Shown here piece by piece: positions 8,936-16,369 of a stretch of DNA of 64,000 bases. Source of the stretch: Bacillota bacterium (lineage in GTDB: Bacteria; Bacillota_E; Sulfobacillia; Sulfobacillales; JAIMBI01); assembly GCA_021828405.1 (NCBI GenBank), contig JAKARZ010000003.1, positions 22,171 to 86,170 on the forward strand. Reading direction: 5' to 3'. The notes under the pieces were generated by a model. The model had not been told where the DNA came from. It did no database searches and worked only from the letters and a program-made list of their open reading frames with translations. Within the stretch, counting starts at the first letter, position 1, and the number at the start of each line of letters is the position of its first letter. The position numbers were made by a program, and so were the translations under genes.

Positions 8936-9409
8936 CTAGCTCGTGCAGTGGATCCCGTCCCGCTCCAGCAGCTCGCGATAGCGTGCGAGCCCGTCCGGGC
9001 CCCCGGCCAGCGCCGCTCGGTCCACGTCCCACTGGGTGGGCTTCACGCGGATGAGCCACCCCTCGCCGTAGGGATCGCGGTTCACCGTGTCCGGAGACGC
9101 TTTGAGCGCCTCATTCACAGCCACCACCTCCCCCGCCACGGGGGTCGGGATGGAACCCACCCACTTGCCGGACTCCAGGGTTCCCGCACTCTTCCCCCGG
9201 GCCAGCGTTTTGCCCTGCCCACGCAGGCTGACCATCACGATCTTGCCGGCCAGGTGCTGGGCCACGTCGGTGAGGCCGGCTTCGATGACGCCGTCGGCAT
9301 CGGGCCCCCGCACCCACACATGCTTCTCAGGCCAATACAGCAGGTCGGCGGGCAGCCGACATCCATTAATCTCGTGAACCTCGTGCCCGTTGGCACCGGC
9401 TTCGCTCAT
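8936..9409 (-). CDS. lbpA: Lipoate-binding protein LbpA, first copy
   Basis: A lipoyl-carrier protein of 157 residues, homologous to the next gene and to GcvH. The lysine to be lipoylated is Lys82 in GTLESGKWVGSIPTP, followed by the shared block VNRDPYGEGWLIRVKP. It would carry the sulfur substrate, or accept sulfur on dihydrolipoate, for oxidation by the sHdr complex. It lies 47 bp after the fused hdrC2B2 gene. The two tandem copies keep the lysine and the C-terminal block but differ elsewhere, so they are an old duplication. Confidence 0.93.
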   Translation of the reverse strand: MSEAGANGHEVHEINGCRLPADLLYWPEKHVWVRGPDADGVIEAGLTDVAQHLAGKIVMVSLRGQGKTLARGKSAGTLESGKWVGSIPTPVAGEVVAVNEALKASPDTVNRDPYGEGWLIRVKPTQWDVDRAALAGGPDGLARYRELLERDGIHCTS

Positions 9410-9456
9410 GACGCCCCACCTCTCGCATTCAGCTTGGACCCTCGCCGCTCCGCGGA

Positions 9457-10722
9457 TCAGTCCACCAGCGCCATGGATTTGGCGAGCAGCTCCGCGATGT
9501 CCATCACCTGGAGTCGGCCCGCATTGCCCGTGGACTTCACGGCATCCTCAAACCGGGACACTTCGTAGGGACAGGTGACGGCCAACACGTCCGCCCCGTA
9601 CTCGATGGCTTCCCGCACCCGCTTCTCGGAGAGGCGCATGCTGGTGAATTCTGTCGTGAAGCTGTCCATCCACATGCCGCCGCCCCCGCCGCCGCAGCAA
9701 TAGGCGTTTTCCCGGCACCGGCCCATCTCGACCAACTGCAGGCCCGGAATGGCGCGCAAGAGCTGCCGGGGCGCCTCGTACTCCCCGTTGTGGCGGCCGA
9801 GGTAGCAGGGGTCATGGAAGGTGACGCGCCAGGGCAACTCGCGCCGAAACGTCATGTCGCCGATGCGGGGGGCCAGGAACTGCGTGTAGTGGCGCGTGGG
9901 CCACTCGCCGCCGAACTTGGGATACTCATGCCGCAGGGCGTTGTACGCATGCGGATCGGTGACCAGGATCTCGTGGAAGGTGTACTGGGACAGCGTTTTG
10001 ACGTTGTGCTCCGCCAGCATCTCGAAGAGCCCCACCTCGCCCGCCATGCGCTGCGAGTCCCCGGAGCATTTTTCCTCCCGTCCCAGAATGCCAAAGTCCA
10101 CGCCCAGCGTGTTCAGGATGCGGGCGAGCGCCACCGAGGCCTCCTGGCCGCGCGGATGGTAGGCGGGATAGCACTCCACGAACCACAGCACGTCCACCGG
10201 ATCGGGATGCTGGCTCATGATGGCCACCGGAACCCCCGCTCGCTTCGCCCAATCGGCCCGCTTGCGGGCTGGCTCACCCAGGGGGTTGCCGTAGCGCGCC
10301 GTGTTTTCGAAGGCGGACAGCAACTCCTGCGGCGCCCGGCCGTCCGCCACCGCGTGTTCCCGCACGGCCGGCATGATCTGAATCATGTTGACCTCTTTGG
10401 GACATACCCGCAGGCAGTTGGCGCACGTGGTGCACAGCCACAAATCTGGGCTGTCGAGCAGCGGGGTGCCGAGTTGCGTGCGCCGGAACACCTTACGGGG
10501 GGAGAAGTCTCCGACGGCGTCGACGGGGCACACGGCCGTGCACTTGCCGCACTGATAACACCAACCCAGCGACTCGGCCCCAGGGATGGCCGTGACCTCG
10601 TCCAGCACGGATAAGTCATAGTCCGTAATGGGGCGCGGTTCAAACATGCGGCTCCATTGCGGGGCCAGCGCGATCCCGTCGACCACCGCCTCGCGCTCTA
10701 CCGCCTGCGCTTTCTCAGCCAC
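9457..10722 (-). CDS. sHdrC2-B2 fusion (HdrD-like Fe-S subunit)
   Basis: One 421-residue chain combines a ferredoxin-like HdrC part and an HdrB-like part. The N-terminal half binds two [4Fe-4S] clusters through CYQCGKCTAVCP (about 54-65) and CTTCANCLRVCP (about 96-107). The C-terminal half has HDPCYLG near 303 and YCCGGGGGGMWMD near 340, a canonical CCG motif for a non-cubane cluster; only one full CCG block is seen. In many sHdr operons this position is described as separate hdrC2 and hdrB2 genes, so the single frame is worth noting. Its start overlaps the preceding hyp gene by 8 bp. It should act in the soluble sHdr complex. Confidence 0.9.
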   Translation of the reverse strand: MAEKAQAVEREAVVDGIALAPQWSRMFEPRPITDYDLSVLDEVTAIPGAESLGWCYQCGKCTAVCPVDAVGDFSPRKVFRRTQLGTPLLDSPDLWLCTTCANCLRVCPKEVNMIQIMPAVREHAVADGRAPQELLSAFENTARYGNPLGEPARKRADWAKRAGVPVAIMSQHPDPVDVLWFVECYPAYHPRGQEASVALARILNTLGVDFGILGREEKCSGDSQRMAGEVGLFEMLAEHNVKTLSQYTFHEILVTDPHAYNALRHEYPKFGGEWPTRHYTQFLAPRIGDMTFRRELPWRVTFHDPCYLGRHNGEYEAPRQLLRAIPGLQLVEMGRCRENAYCCGGGGGGMWMDSFTTEFTSMRLSEKRVREAIEYGADVLAVTCPYEVSRFEDAVKSTGNAGRLQVMDIAELLAKSMALVD

Positions 10723-11422
10723 GGTCCATCGCCTCCCATCGGTTCACGCCTAACAACGCCCGCAGCACCACCGGAAACGGGGGAAACACCCGCGTGAACT
10801 CGTCGGTCAGTTTCCAGGCCGCAATGGTGAACATGTACACCGCATACACGGCCGCCAGCGCCACCAACGGCCGATGCTCGTCGGTCACGGCAGTGAGCTG
10901 GCGCGTATTCTCCAACACCGAGCCCAAAAACCGCACGTCCTGCCGGATCGCGCCATATACCGCCACCAGTCCCGCACCGCGGAGGCTTTCCATATCACCG
11001 GTGACCAGCGGCAGTGCCCCGGTCCCCTCCTCCCGCCGGTACACCCACCGCGCCCACCAGGGGAATTCCGGCGCATGAATGTTCAGCCAGTAGGTGGCCC
11101 AGTCCACCACCCACGCGGGCGCTAGGGGCCGCTCGCCCAGCAGGAGCACGAGCCCCTCCCCATCCCCCGCCGCCGCCAAGGCCCAGACGGACTCCAGCTC
11201 CGGCTGCCAGCGACGGCGATCCGCTGGGTCGACCCGGCGTGCCGCCGGTGCCAGCGCCCACCGGGCCGCCCACCCCATCTCCTCACGATGCGCGCGGGCG
11301 GTGCGGCGGTGCAGTGCGTCGTCGAGGGATGCCAGCGCCCGGGAGTCCAGCAGTGGCTCGGCCTTGTCCAAAAACTCCTGAACCGCCGCCCCATCCACCA
11401 CCAGCCCGCTCACCGGGGTCAT
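10715..11422 (-). CDS. sHdr-associated conserved hypothetical protein (Hyp)
   Basis: A 235-residue protein with no catalytic motif that I recognise. It sits exactly where sHdr operons carry a conserved gene of unknown function, between hdrA and hdrC2. Its start codon overlaps the hdrA stop (ATGA) and its own stop overlaps the next gene by 8 bp, so it is made in step with the complex. The sequence is rich in tryptophan and alanine, with a hydrophobic stretch near 185-205 (LVALAAVYAVYMFTIAAW) that could be a buried helix or a membrane contact. A structural or assembly role in the complex is inference only. Confidence 0.85.
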   Translation of the reverse strand: MTPVSGLVVDGAAVQEFLDKAEPLLDSRALASLDDALHRRTARAHREEMGWAARWALAPAARRVDPADRRRWQPELESVWALAAAGDGEGLVLLLGERPLAPAWVVDWATYWLNIHAPEFPWWARWVYRREEGTGALPLVTGDMESLRGAGLVAVYGAIRQDVRFLGSVLENTRQLTAVTDEHRPLVALAAVYAVYMFTIAAWKLTDEFTRVFPPFPVVLRALLGVNRWEAMDRG

Positions 11423-12480
11423 GCGGACGCTGTGGCAAGCCGCCGCAGCAGGCTGACCGCGCGCACTGCCGCCGCCCCTCCCATCGAGACCGTATCTTCC
11501 AGGTCTTTCGGACCCGCCGCCGCGCCCGCGACAAACACCCCCGGCACGGGCGTGCTGACCGTATCCAGCGGTTCGCCCCTCGTGGCCAAGAAGCCATGGG
11601 GCTCGCGGGGAATCTGAAAGATGCGGGCCATCTCGAGCGTTCCCGCCGACGGCTCCATGCCTACCGACAGCACCACCAAGTCCATCGGGATCTCCACGGG
11701 GCGGCCCATGGTGGTGTCCTCCCCCTTGATGAGGAGCTGGTCCCCCTTCTTGATCACCTCGGTGACGATGCCGCGAATGTAGTTGACCTTGTGCTCCTCC
11801 TGGGCCCGCCAGTAAAGCTGGTCCTCCCAGAACCCGTATGTCCGCATGTCGATGTAGAAGATGAACACTTTGGCGTCAGGCACGAGATGCTTGACCTCGA
11901 TGGACTGCTTGGACGCAATCCCGCAGCACACCTTCGAACAATACGTGTTGCCAATGCGCCGGTCGCGCGATCCCACGCACTGAATGAACGCCACCGAGCG
12001 GGGCGGCGCCCCGCTGGAGGGGCGCACAAACTGGCCCGTCTGCATCATGCGCTCGGCGTCCACCAGTGTGATGACATCATCGTACTCGTAGTACCCATAC
12101 ATCTGGGTTTCGCGGCCGGGGTCAAAATGCTGAAAGCCCGTGGCCACCACCACCGCGCCGGCCGGCTCCACGGCCCGCGTGCCCTCATGCTCAAGCGTCA
12201 CCTGAAAGTGCCCGGCCGCGCCTTCGCTCGCCACCACCCGCGTCGCGGTGCGCACGTCGATCCGGGGATGGCTCTCCACCGCTTCTTTGACTGCCGCCAT
12301 CAGCTCGCGCGTGGGCGCAAGGTGCGGCGTCAGGGTCGCGTAGGACTCCCACGGCGTTCCCCCCAGCGTCGTCTTCGCCTCCACCAAGAGCACGGACGTC
12401 CCCAGATCCGCGATGCCCCGTGCCGCTTCCAGCCCGGCCGGTCCTCCCCCCACCACCAGCACGCGATCCCCCGTCGCCAT
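11419..12480 (-). CDS. hdrA: sHdrA, FAD and Fe-S subunit
   Basis: The flavoprotein core of the sHdr complex, 353 residues. It begins with a Rossmann FAD site, VLVVGGGPAGLEAARG (about 7-22). The cysteine cluster CVGSRDRRIGNTYCSKVCCG (about 180-200) is the [4Fe-4S]-binding block of HdrA. It lacks the extra ferredoxin domains of methanogen HdrA, as expected for the short sulfur-oxidiser type. The ATG at 12480 follows AAGGAGG by 6 bp. It overlaps the hyp gene by 4 bp and lies 38 bp after hdrB1. The flavin is thought to move electrons from substrate oxidation to the downstream acceptor, here presumably EtfAB. Confidence 0.95.
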   Translation of the reverse strand: MATGDRVLVVGGGPAGLEAARGIADLGTSVLLVEAKTTLGGTPWESYATLTPHLAPTRELMAAVKEAVESHPRIDVRTATRVVASEGAAGHFQVTLEHEGTRAVEPAGAVVVATGFQHFDPGRETQMYGYYEYDDVITLVDAERMMQTGQFVRPSSGAPPRSVAFIQCVGSRDRRIGNTYCSKVCCGIASKQSIEVKHLVPDAKVFIFYIDMRTYGFWEDQLYWRAQEEHKVNYIRGIVTEVIKKGDQLLIKGEDTTMGRPVEIPMDLVVLSVGMEPSAGTLEMARIFQIPREPHGFLATRGEPLDTVSTPVPGVFVAGAAAGPKDLEDTVSMGGAAAVRAVSLLRRLATASA

Positions 12481-12518
12481 CACTGCCTCCTTTGCCACCT
12501 CGCCCAAGCTCGCGCCGC

Positions 12519-13739
12519 CTAGAGCACGGCCTCCCACGTGAGATAGTCCATGGTGCCGGCCTCGATTTGCTTGACGTCCTCTTGAAATTCACTCCAGGCC
12601 CGCTCCGCATCGATGCCCATCTTGGCCAGGAGCGGTCGGTAGTCGGTAGAATGCCAGTGCAGCTGCGTCACGCGGAACGGGTGGGCGCCCATGGCCAGCG
12701 CCGCAAACTGCGACTCGGACATCACCGGCACCCCCACGTTGCGTTCGTGGGCCCGGGCGGCAAACTGGCTCTTGTCCAGCGACGTCACGCACCCCGTGTC
12801 GTGGGTCAGCACCACATCCGGATTGGCCTCTTGCTTCATGACCTCGATCTTGCGAAGCGTGGCGAACGACCGCGTGAAGTCCCGCTGCACCAAGATGTGC
12901 CGGAACCCGAAGCCGCAACAGTCGTACCAGGTGGAGTAGTCCGCCACCTGCGCGCCCAGCGCCTGCACCACGCCGGTCACCGCGGCGGTGCGCTGGCCGC
13001 CATAAATTTCTGGGTCATAGATGGCATCGCCCGACTGCAGCTTGTAGTAGTGGCAGGCGGGGTGCACTGTCGACACGATCGGACTCAGGTCATACACCAC
13101 GCGCTCTTGAAGCCGGTCGCGCACCGCATACATCCACTCGCTGTAGTGCACAATTTCCTCCGGCATGACAAAGGGGCGGCCCAACCGCTCAATGATGCTC
13201 CGCACTTGGCGCCGAAGCGCATGGTCATGCACCAATTCGTGGCGGACTTCTTTGTAGTGGCCAAAGCTGGTGCCGCAGTGGATGAGCGGGAAGTACCCGG
13301 TTTCGTAGGCGGCGGCGAAGTTGCGCATCGCCACGGCCGCCTGTGCCGCCTGATTGGACGTGGCTGAGGCGTAGTAGTTCCAGGCGGTGCACGACGTTTG
13401 GTCGCGGGGATCGAAGTAGTCGTAGCCCAGCACGCGGTTCAGCCAAAAGATCGAGGTAGAGTAGCCCGGAATGTGTCCACACTGCCCGCAGCTTTTGTGG
13501 TGCCACGTCCGCTGGTACGGGATTTTCTTCGTCCGCCCGTACTTGGTGGGCGCTTCATGGTACGGCTCGGGCACGCGCTGCACGATCCACTCGCCCTCAC
13601 GCTCAAGCTGCAACACCGCCTCGCGCACGTCCTCTTCCGGAGCCTCCCGGGGATCGGGGCGAAACGTTTTCTGGGTTTCCACGGAGGTTCCCCGCACCGG
13701 TACCGTCCGATCTGCCGTCCCGGTCGTCGACCTAGCCAT
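12519..13739 (-). CDS. hdrB: sHdrB1 subunit
   Basis: An HdrB-type subunit with non-cubane Fe-S binding blocks, the probable substrate-oxidising part. From the ATG at 13739 (GGAGG 8 bp upstream) it has 406 residues, including about 75 before the first cysteine block. Cysteine blocks are KSCGQCGHIPG (about 82), DQTSCTAWNYY (about 115), HPACHYY and YDCCGFGF (about 274), and HDTGC (about 315). The second CCG domain is canonical while the first is altered (SCTAWN in place of CCG). It lies 26 bp after hdrC1. An apparent longer frame upstream overlaps hdrC1 and is a shadow. Confidence 0.93.
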   Translation of the reverse strand: MARSTTGTADRTVPVRGTSVETQKTFRPDPREAPEEDVREAVLQLEREGEWIVQRVPEPYHEAPTKYGRTKKIPYQRTWHHKSCGQCGHIPGYSTSIFWLNRVLGYDYFDPRDQTSCTAWNYYASATSNQAAQAAVAMRNFAAAYETGYFPLIHCGTSFGHYKEVRHELVHDHALRRQVRSIIERLGRPFVMPEEIVHYSEWMYAVRDRLQERVVYDLSPIVSTVHPACHYYKLQSGDAIYDPEIYGGQRTAAVTGVVQALGAQVADYSTWYDCCGFGFRHILVQRDFTRSFATLRKIEVMKQEANPDVVLTHDTGCVTSLDKSQFAARAHERNVGVPVMSESQFAALAMGAHPFRVTQLHWHSTDYRPLLAKMGIDAERAWSEFQEDVKQIEAGTMDYLTWEAVL

Positions 13740-13765
13740 GGTGGGATCCTCCCTTCGCGTCTTCG

Positions 13766-14458
13766 TCAGTCCGATACCACGGCGCCAATGCCGCTGTCCT
13801 CGAGGGCGTCGTCCATAATTTCCTCCATGATGTCGTGAAGCCCCTCGTCCAATTGCGCAATCATGTCGAGCGTGCCGGTCCACTTCCAGATGGCGTACAG
13901 CTCCCGCATGGTGTGCTCGTCCACGTCCCAGGAGAGGGCCGTGGTGTGCATGGTCTCGGGGGGCAGCGCGCGGCGCCACACGGCGAGATGGTCGGCGACG
14001 TCCTTTACCTGCGGACCCCAGTCGGGAAACGCGTCCTCCTGCAGCATGTCGGGCGAAACCTGAGTGCCCGTGGTCATGATTTTGTAGATAATGCGTGTAT
14101 ACCCCACCAGAGCGTCTTTGGTGGTGCGCAGTCCGTTGTTGACCGCCACCTCGCGCATGATGGTGACAAGGCCGCCCGGGTTGTTCCCACGGGGACAGCG
14201 CAGACAGGAGAAGCACTGCGAGCAGTTCCACACGTCATCGTTCATCTGCTCGTACACCAGGTCCACGTCCTCGCGGGCCAGGGCCTGGGCAATCTTGCGG
14301 GGGGAGAAATCGTAGAAGCGGGCGGACGGACAGGCCGCAACGCAGATCCCGCACTCGTAGCACCCATACAGATAGGTGTGAAAGCGCCCATCCTGCACAA
14401 CCTCATGATAAAGGCGCATCTTTTGTTCCGCAGGCACATCCGCGTAACCCTTCTCCAT
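13766..14458 (-). CDS. hdrC: sHdrC1 ferredoxin-like subunit
   Basis: A 230-residue protein with two [4Fe-4S] motifs, CYECGICVAACPSARF (about 31-46) and CSQCFSCLRCPRGNNP (about 78-93). It wires electrons between the HdrB1 and HdrA subunits. The second motif is CxxCxxCxxxCP-like but compressed (CLRCP), as in other HdrC proteins of this class. The frame is open far upstream, but the ATG at 14458 has GGGGGAG 7 bp in front and gives the usual HdrC length. It is the second gene of the operon, 65 bp after the dsrE2-like gene. Confidence 0.93.
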   Translation of the reverse strand: MEKGYADVPAEQKMRLYHEVVQDGRFHTYLYGCYECGICVAACPSARFYDFSPRKIAQALAREDVDLVYEQMNDDVWNCSQCFSCLRCPRGNNPGGLVTIMREVAVNNGLRTTKDALVGYTRIIYKIMTTGTQVSPDMLQEDAFPDWGPQVKDVADHLAVWRRALPPETMHTTALSWDVDEHTMRELYAIWKWTGTLDMIAQLDEGLHDIMEEIMDDALEDSGIGAVVSD

Positions 14459-14523
14459 TGGCTGCTCCCCCCATCTGTCAAACCGGGTGACGAACACGAA
14501 CAGCGCCCGCCCGGGCCGCGGAC

Positions 14524-14991
14524 TTACACGAACAGCTGGACCTTGGCGTCGCGGGCAAAGTCCAAGAACGTGGCCGCCCCCGCAACGTCGTCCACTTCGG
14601 GAATCAGGTCCTCGCGCTTTATCCCCATCACGTCCATCGTCATCTGGCAGGCCACCAGGCGGACGCCGGCCTCGTGAGCCGTGCCCACAAACTCCCGAAT
14701 GGACATCACCTTCGCCTTGGCGAACTGAGTGCGCATCATCGTCGACACCATGCGCGTCCCGCCAGGGACCATGCCGGCCACCCTGGCCATCGACGGCATG
14801 CTCGGATTGCCCGCGATCGAGATATCCAGCGAATCGATCTTGTGGCGGTTGATGATGTCCAGCCCCCAGAACGTGAAAAACAGCATGGAATCCATGTCCA
14901 TGGCCGCAGCCGCTGTCGCCAGGACAAACGGCGGATAGGCCATATCCAGGGACCCCTTGGAACAGATGATGGCTAGCCGATCCTGCTGCAT
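14524..14991 (-). CDS. DsrE2-like sulfur carrier, first gene of the sHdr operon
   Basis: A 155-residue DsrE/F/H-like protein. It has the GSLDMAYPPFVLATAAAAMDMD block and the cysteine segment LVACQMTMDVMGIKRED, which mark the DsrE2 group thought to bind sulfane sulfur. No long membrane helix is evident. The frame continues 10 codons upstream, but the ATG at 14991 is preceded by AGGAGGAC at proper spacing, so I start there. A putative operator and promoter lie directly upstream (15031-15082). As the promoter-proximal gene it may hand sulfur to TusA or directly to the Hdr complex. Confidence 0.9.
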   Translation of the reverse strand: MQQDRLAIICSKGSLDMAYPPFVLATAAAAMDMDSMLFFTFWGLDIINRHKIDSLDISIAGNPSMPSMARVAGMVPGGTRMVSTMMRTQFAKAKVMSIREFVGTAHEAGVRLVACQMTMDVMGIKREDLIPEVDDVAGAATFLDFARDAKVQLFV

Positions 14992-15030
14992 ATCCGGTCC
15001 TCCTCTCACCCTCCAGGTCACCGCGAACCA

Positions 15031-15046
15031 ATACCCCCATGGGTAT
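15031..15046. promoter_or_regulatory. Inverted repeat ATACCC-N4-GGGTAT, operator candidate 1
   Basis: The sequence ATACCCCCATGGGTAT is a 6-bp inverted repeat with a 4-bp spacer, between the sHdr operon start (14991) and its candidate promoter. TACC/GGTA symmetry with C/G tracts is typical of CsoR/CstR-family operators that sense copper or persulfides. The same arms and the same spacing occur again at 15218-15233. Confidence 0.6.
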
Positions 15047-15053
15047 CACTACC

Positions 15054-15082
15054 GATTTACACCTTCCGCAGGGGCCGCGCAA
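15054..15082 (-). promoter_or_regulatory. Candidate promoter of the sHdr operon
   Basis: Read on the minus strand, TTGCGC (15082-15077) and TAAATC (15059-15054) are separated by 17 bp. The match to the sigma-A consensus is moderate. Transcription would start near 15047, placing the inverted repeat at 15031-15046 just downstream of the start site, a natural place for repression. Confidence 0.35.
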
Positions 15083-15164
15083 GCCATTGGCGCAATATTT
15101 TTGCAAACCAACGGCCACCCCGGTCGGTCCACTGGGTCCCTCCGGCGCACCAACGGCTGGCCCA

Positions 15165-15173
15165 TGCTACGAT
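15165..15173 (+). promoter_or_regulatory. Possible extended -10 element for the small divergent genes
   Basis: TGCTACGAT matches an extended -10 (TGn plus TACGAT) about 52 bp before the start of the gene at 15226. No good -35 element is seen at the right distance, so support is weak. Confidence 0.25.
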
Positions 15174-15217
15174 GAAGAGGCGAATCGCCGGATGAATTCC
15201 ACAAAACAGGAGGGGGA

Positions 15218-15233
15218 ATACCCATATGGGTAT
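15218..15233. promoter_or_regulatory. Inverted repeat ATACCC-N4-GGGTAT, operator candidate 2
   Basis: ATACCCATATGGGTAT is a perfect 16-bp palindrome with the same arms and spacer length as the repeat at 15031-15046. It overlaps the start codon of the divergent small gene (ATG at 15226, second ATG at 15232) and lies directly after its AGGAGGGGG ribosome binding site. A protein bound here would block both transcription and access to the start. Confidence 0.6.
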
Positions 15234-15573
15234 GAAGAGCCAATCCATCCTGCTATCGCGAGCGGGGGACCTGTTTCCGGGATTGGCAGACATACTGGCC
15301 CCAATCAACGAGGCCTTGCGGCGGATCAACATGGGTCAGGGGGAATTTTTGCCCTACGACCACCCCGTGGCGGGATATCAGGTGCACATGCGCGCCGAGC
15401 TCACCCCCCAGGGCCCGAACCGCCCCCCGCAGGTGGGGCACTGGCAGCTTGAGATCCAGCGGGACGATGTCCCACACGTACTCTATCTTCACGGCAAGAC
15501 CGGCGCGGACGGCGAACTGGGCGAGTTGGTGTCCCCCGAGGGCGCGCCGCCGACTCCAGGGTCCTCCCCGTGA
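15226..15573 (+). CDS. Small hypothetical protein divergent from the sHdr operon
   Basis: A 115-residue protein that I do not recognise. The N-terminal half is helical with SRAGDLFPGLADILAPINEAL; the middle has beta-type sequence (GHWQLEIQRDDVPHVLYLHGK); the C-terminus is Gly/Pro-rich. No cysteines and no membrane segment are visible. AGGAGGGGG at 15208-15216 supports ATG 15226 (or 15232). The start codon lies inside the palindrome that resembles a CsoR/CstR operator. It overlaps the next gene by 4 bp (GTGA). Its position suggests co-regulation with sulfur oxidation, but its function is unknown. Confidence 0.75.
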   Translation: MGMKSQSILLSRAGDLFPGLADILAPINEALRRINMGQGEFLPYDHPVAGYQVHMRAELTPQGPNRPPQVGHWQLEIQRDDVPHVLYLHGKTGADGELGELVSPEGAPPTPGSSP

Positions 15574-15929
15574 AGGGCGAGGACGAACTGCGCACCGCTT
15601 ATTGGGAGGATGGCCGCAGCGACCCGCGCTTCCCCCTGTGGGTCATTTTTCGGCGTGTGGGGCAGGCGCCCTCCGCCCAAGGCGGATTGCCGTACGTGCG
15701 CCCGGACGGGCCGGACCTGCCGAGCGTGCTGAAGCGCCTGGAGCAGTGGCCCCGCCTGCCCGAGTTGGCACAGGACCTGGGGCTTTCCACCGACGACTGC
15801 CGCGCGGTGCTCTGGTATGCGACCTGGAAGGTCGAGCACAGCGCAGTGGAGCCGGCCTTAGTGGACTGGAACGCTCGCGTCGACGCGGCCTGGCGCTCCG
15901 AGGAAAGGGGGCCGGCGCGGCCCGAGTGA
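15570..15929 (+). CDS. Small hypothetical protein, second gene of the divergent pair
   Basis: A 119-residue protein starting with GTG and overlapping the previous stop codon by 4 bp, so the two are translationally coupled. The segment LPELAQDLGLSTDDCRAVLWYATWKV resembles the short helical module of DUF433-like or antitoxin-like proteins, but I cannot assign it. The N-terminal part (YWEDGRSDPRFPLWVIFRR) is rich in aromatic and basic residues. The C-terminus is highly charged. No transmembrane helix is seen. Confidence 0.7.
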   Translation: MKGEDELRTAYWEDGRSDPRFPLWVIFRRVGQAPSAQGGLPYVRPDGPDLPSVLKRLEQWPRLPELAQDLGLSTDDCRAVLWYATWKVEHSAVEPALVDWNARVDAAWRSEERGPARPE

Positions 15930-15999
15930 GGGCCTGGCCGGGAAGCGCCGGGCATGGCGTGGGCGAGCGATGGGTCGCCGCACGCTCGCGGACAGCGGG

Positions 16000-16353
16000 C
16001 TAGTCCAGCTCCGGAGGGTTGGCGCGGGGCGTCCAGCGCCCGAGGTCGCGGTCATGGAACTTCTGCATCACCATGGCAAAGGCTTGGGCCAAATCAATAT
16101 CCAGCGCGTTGGCCATCGAGGCGAGAACAAACAGGAGGTCTCCCAGCTCCTCGCCCACGGACCCCACGGGCTCGTCCGGCTTCTTCGGCTTGGGGCCGTA
16201 GGTGTGGTTCACCTCGCGGGCCAACTCGCCCACTTCTTCCGCGAGGCGGGCCACCATGGCCAGCGGCGGAAAGTAGCCTTCCTCAAAGCGGCGAATCCAT
16301 CGGTCCACGGTGCGCTGCACCTCGGCTACGGTGAGTTCCGAGCCCTCGCCCAC
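16000..16353 (-). CDS. MazG-like nucleotide pyrophosphohydrolase
   Basis: It should hydrolyse nucleoside triphosphates (house-cleaning of modified or stress nucleotides) using Mg2+. The MazG signature is complete: RLAEEVGELAREVNH supplies ExxE, and VGEELGDLLFVLASMAN supplies the ExxD helix. The length of 117 residues fits a single-domain MazG. The frame runs upstream to 16401 inside rlmH, but the GTG at 16353 has AAAGGGGG about 7 bp in front and lies 17 bp after the rlmH stop, so I prefer it. It is coupled with rlmH. Confidence 0.85.
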   Translation of the reverse strand: MGEGSELTVAEVQRTVDRWIRRFEEGYFPPLAMVARLAEEVGELAREVNHTYGPKPKKPDEPVGSVGEELGDLLFVLASMANALDIDLAQAFAMVMQKFHDRDLGRWTPRANPPELD

Positions 16354-16369
16354 GGAACGCCCCCTTTCG

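Noticed and set aside
13766..15118. hdrC1 as a 450-residue protein fused to upstream sequence
   Set aside because: The upstream part is the shadow of the dsrE2-like gene; a good ribosome binding site and normal HdrC length support the ATG at 14458.
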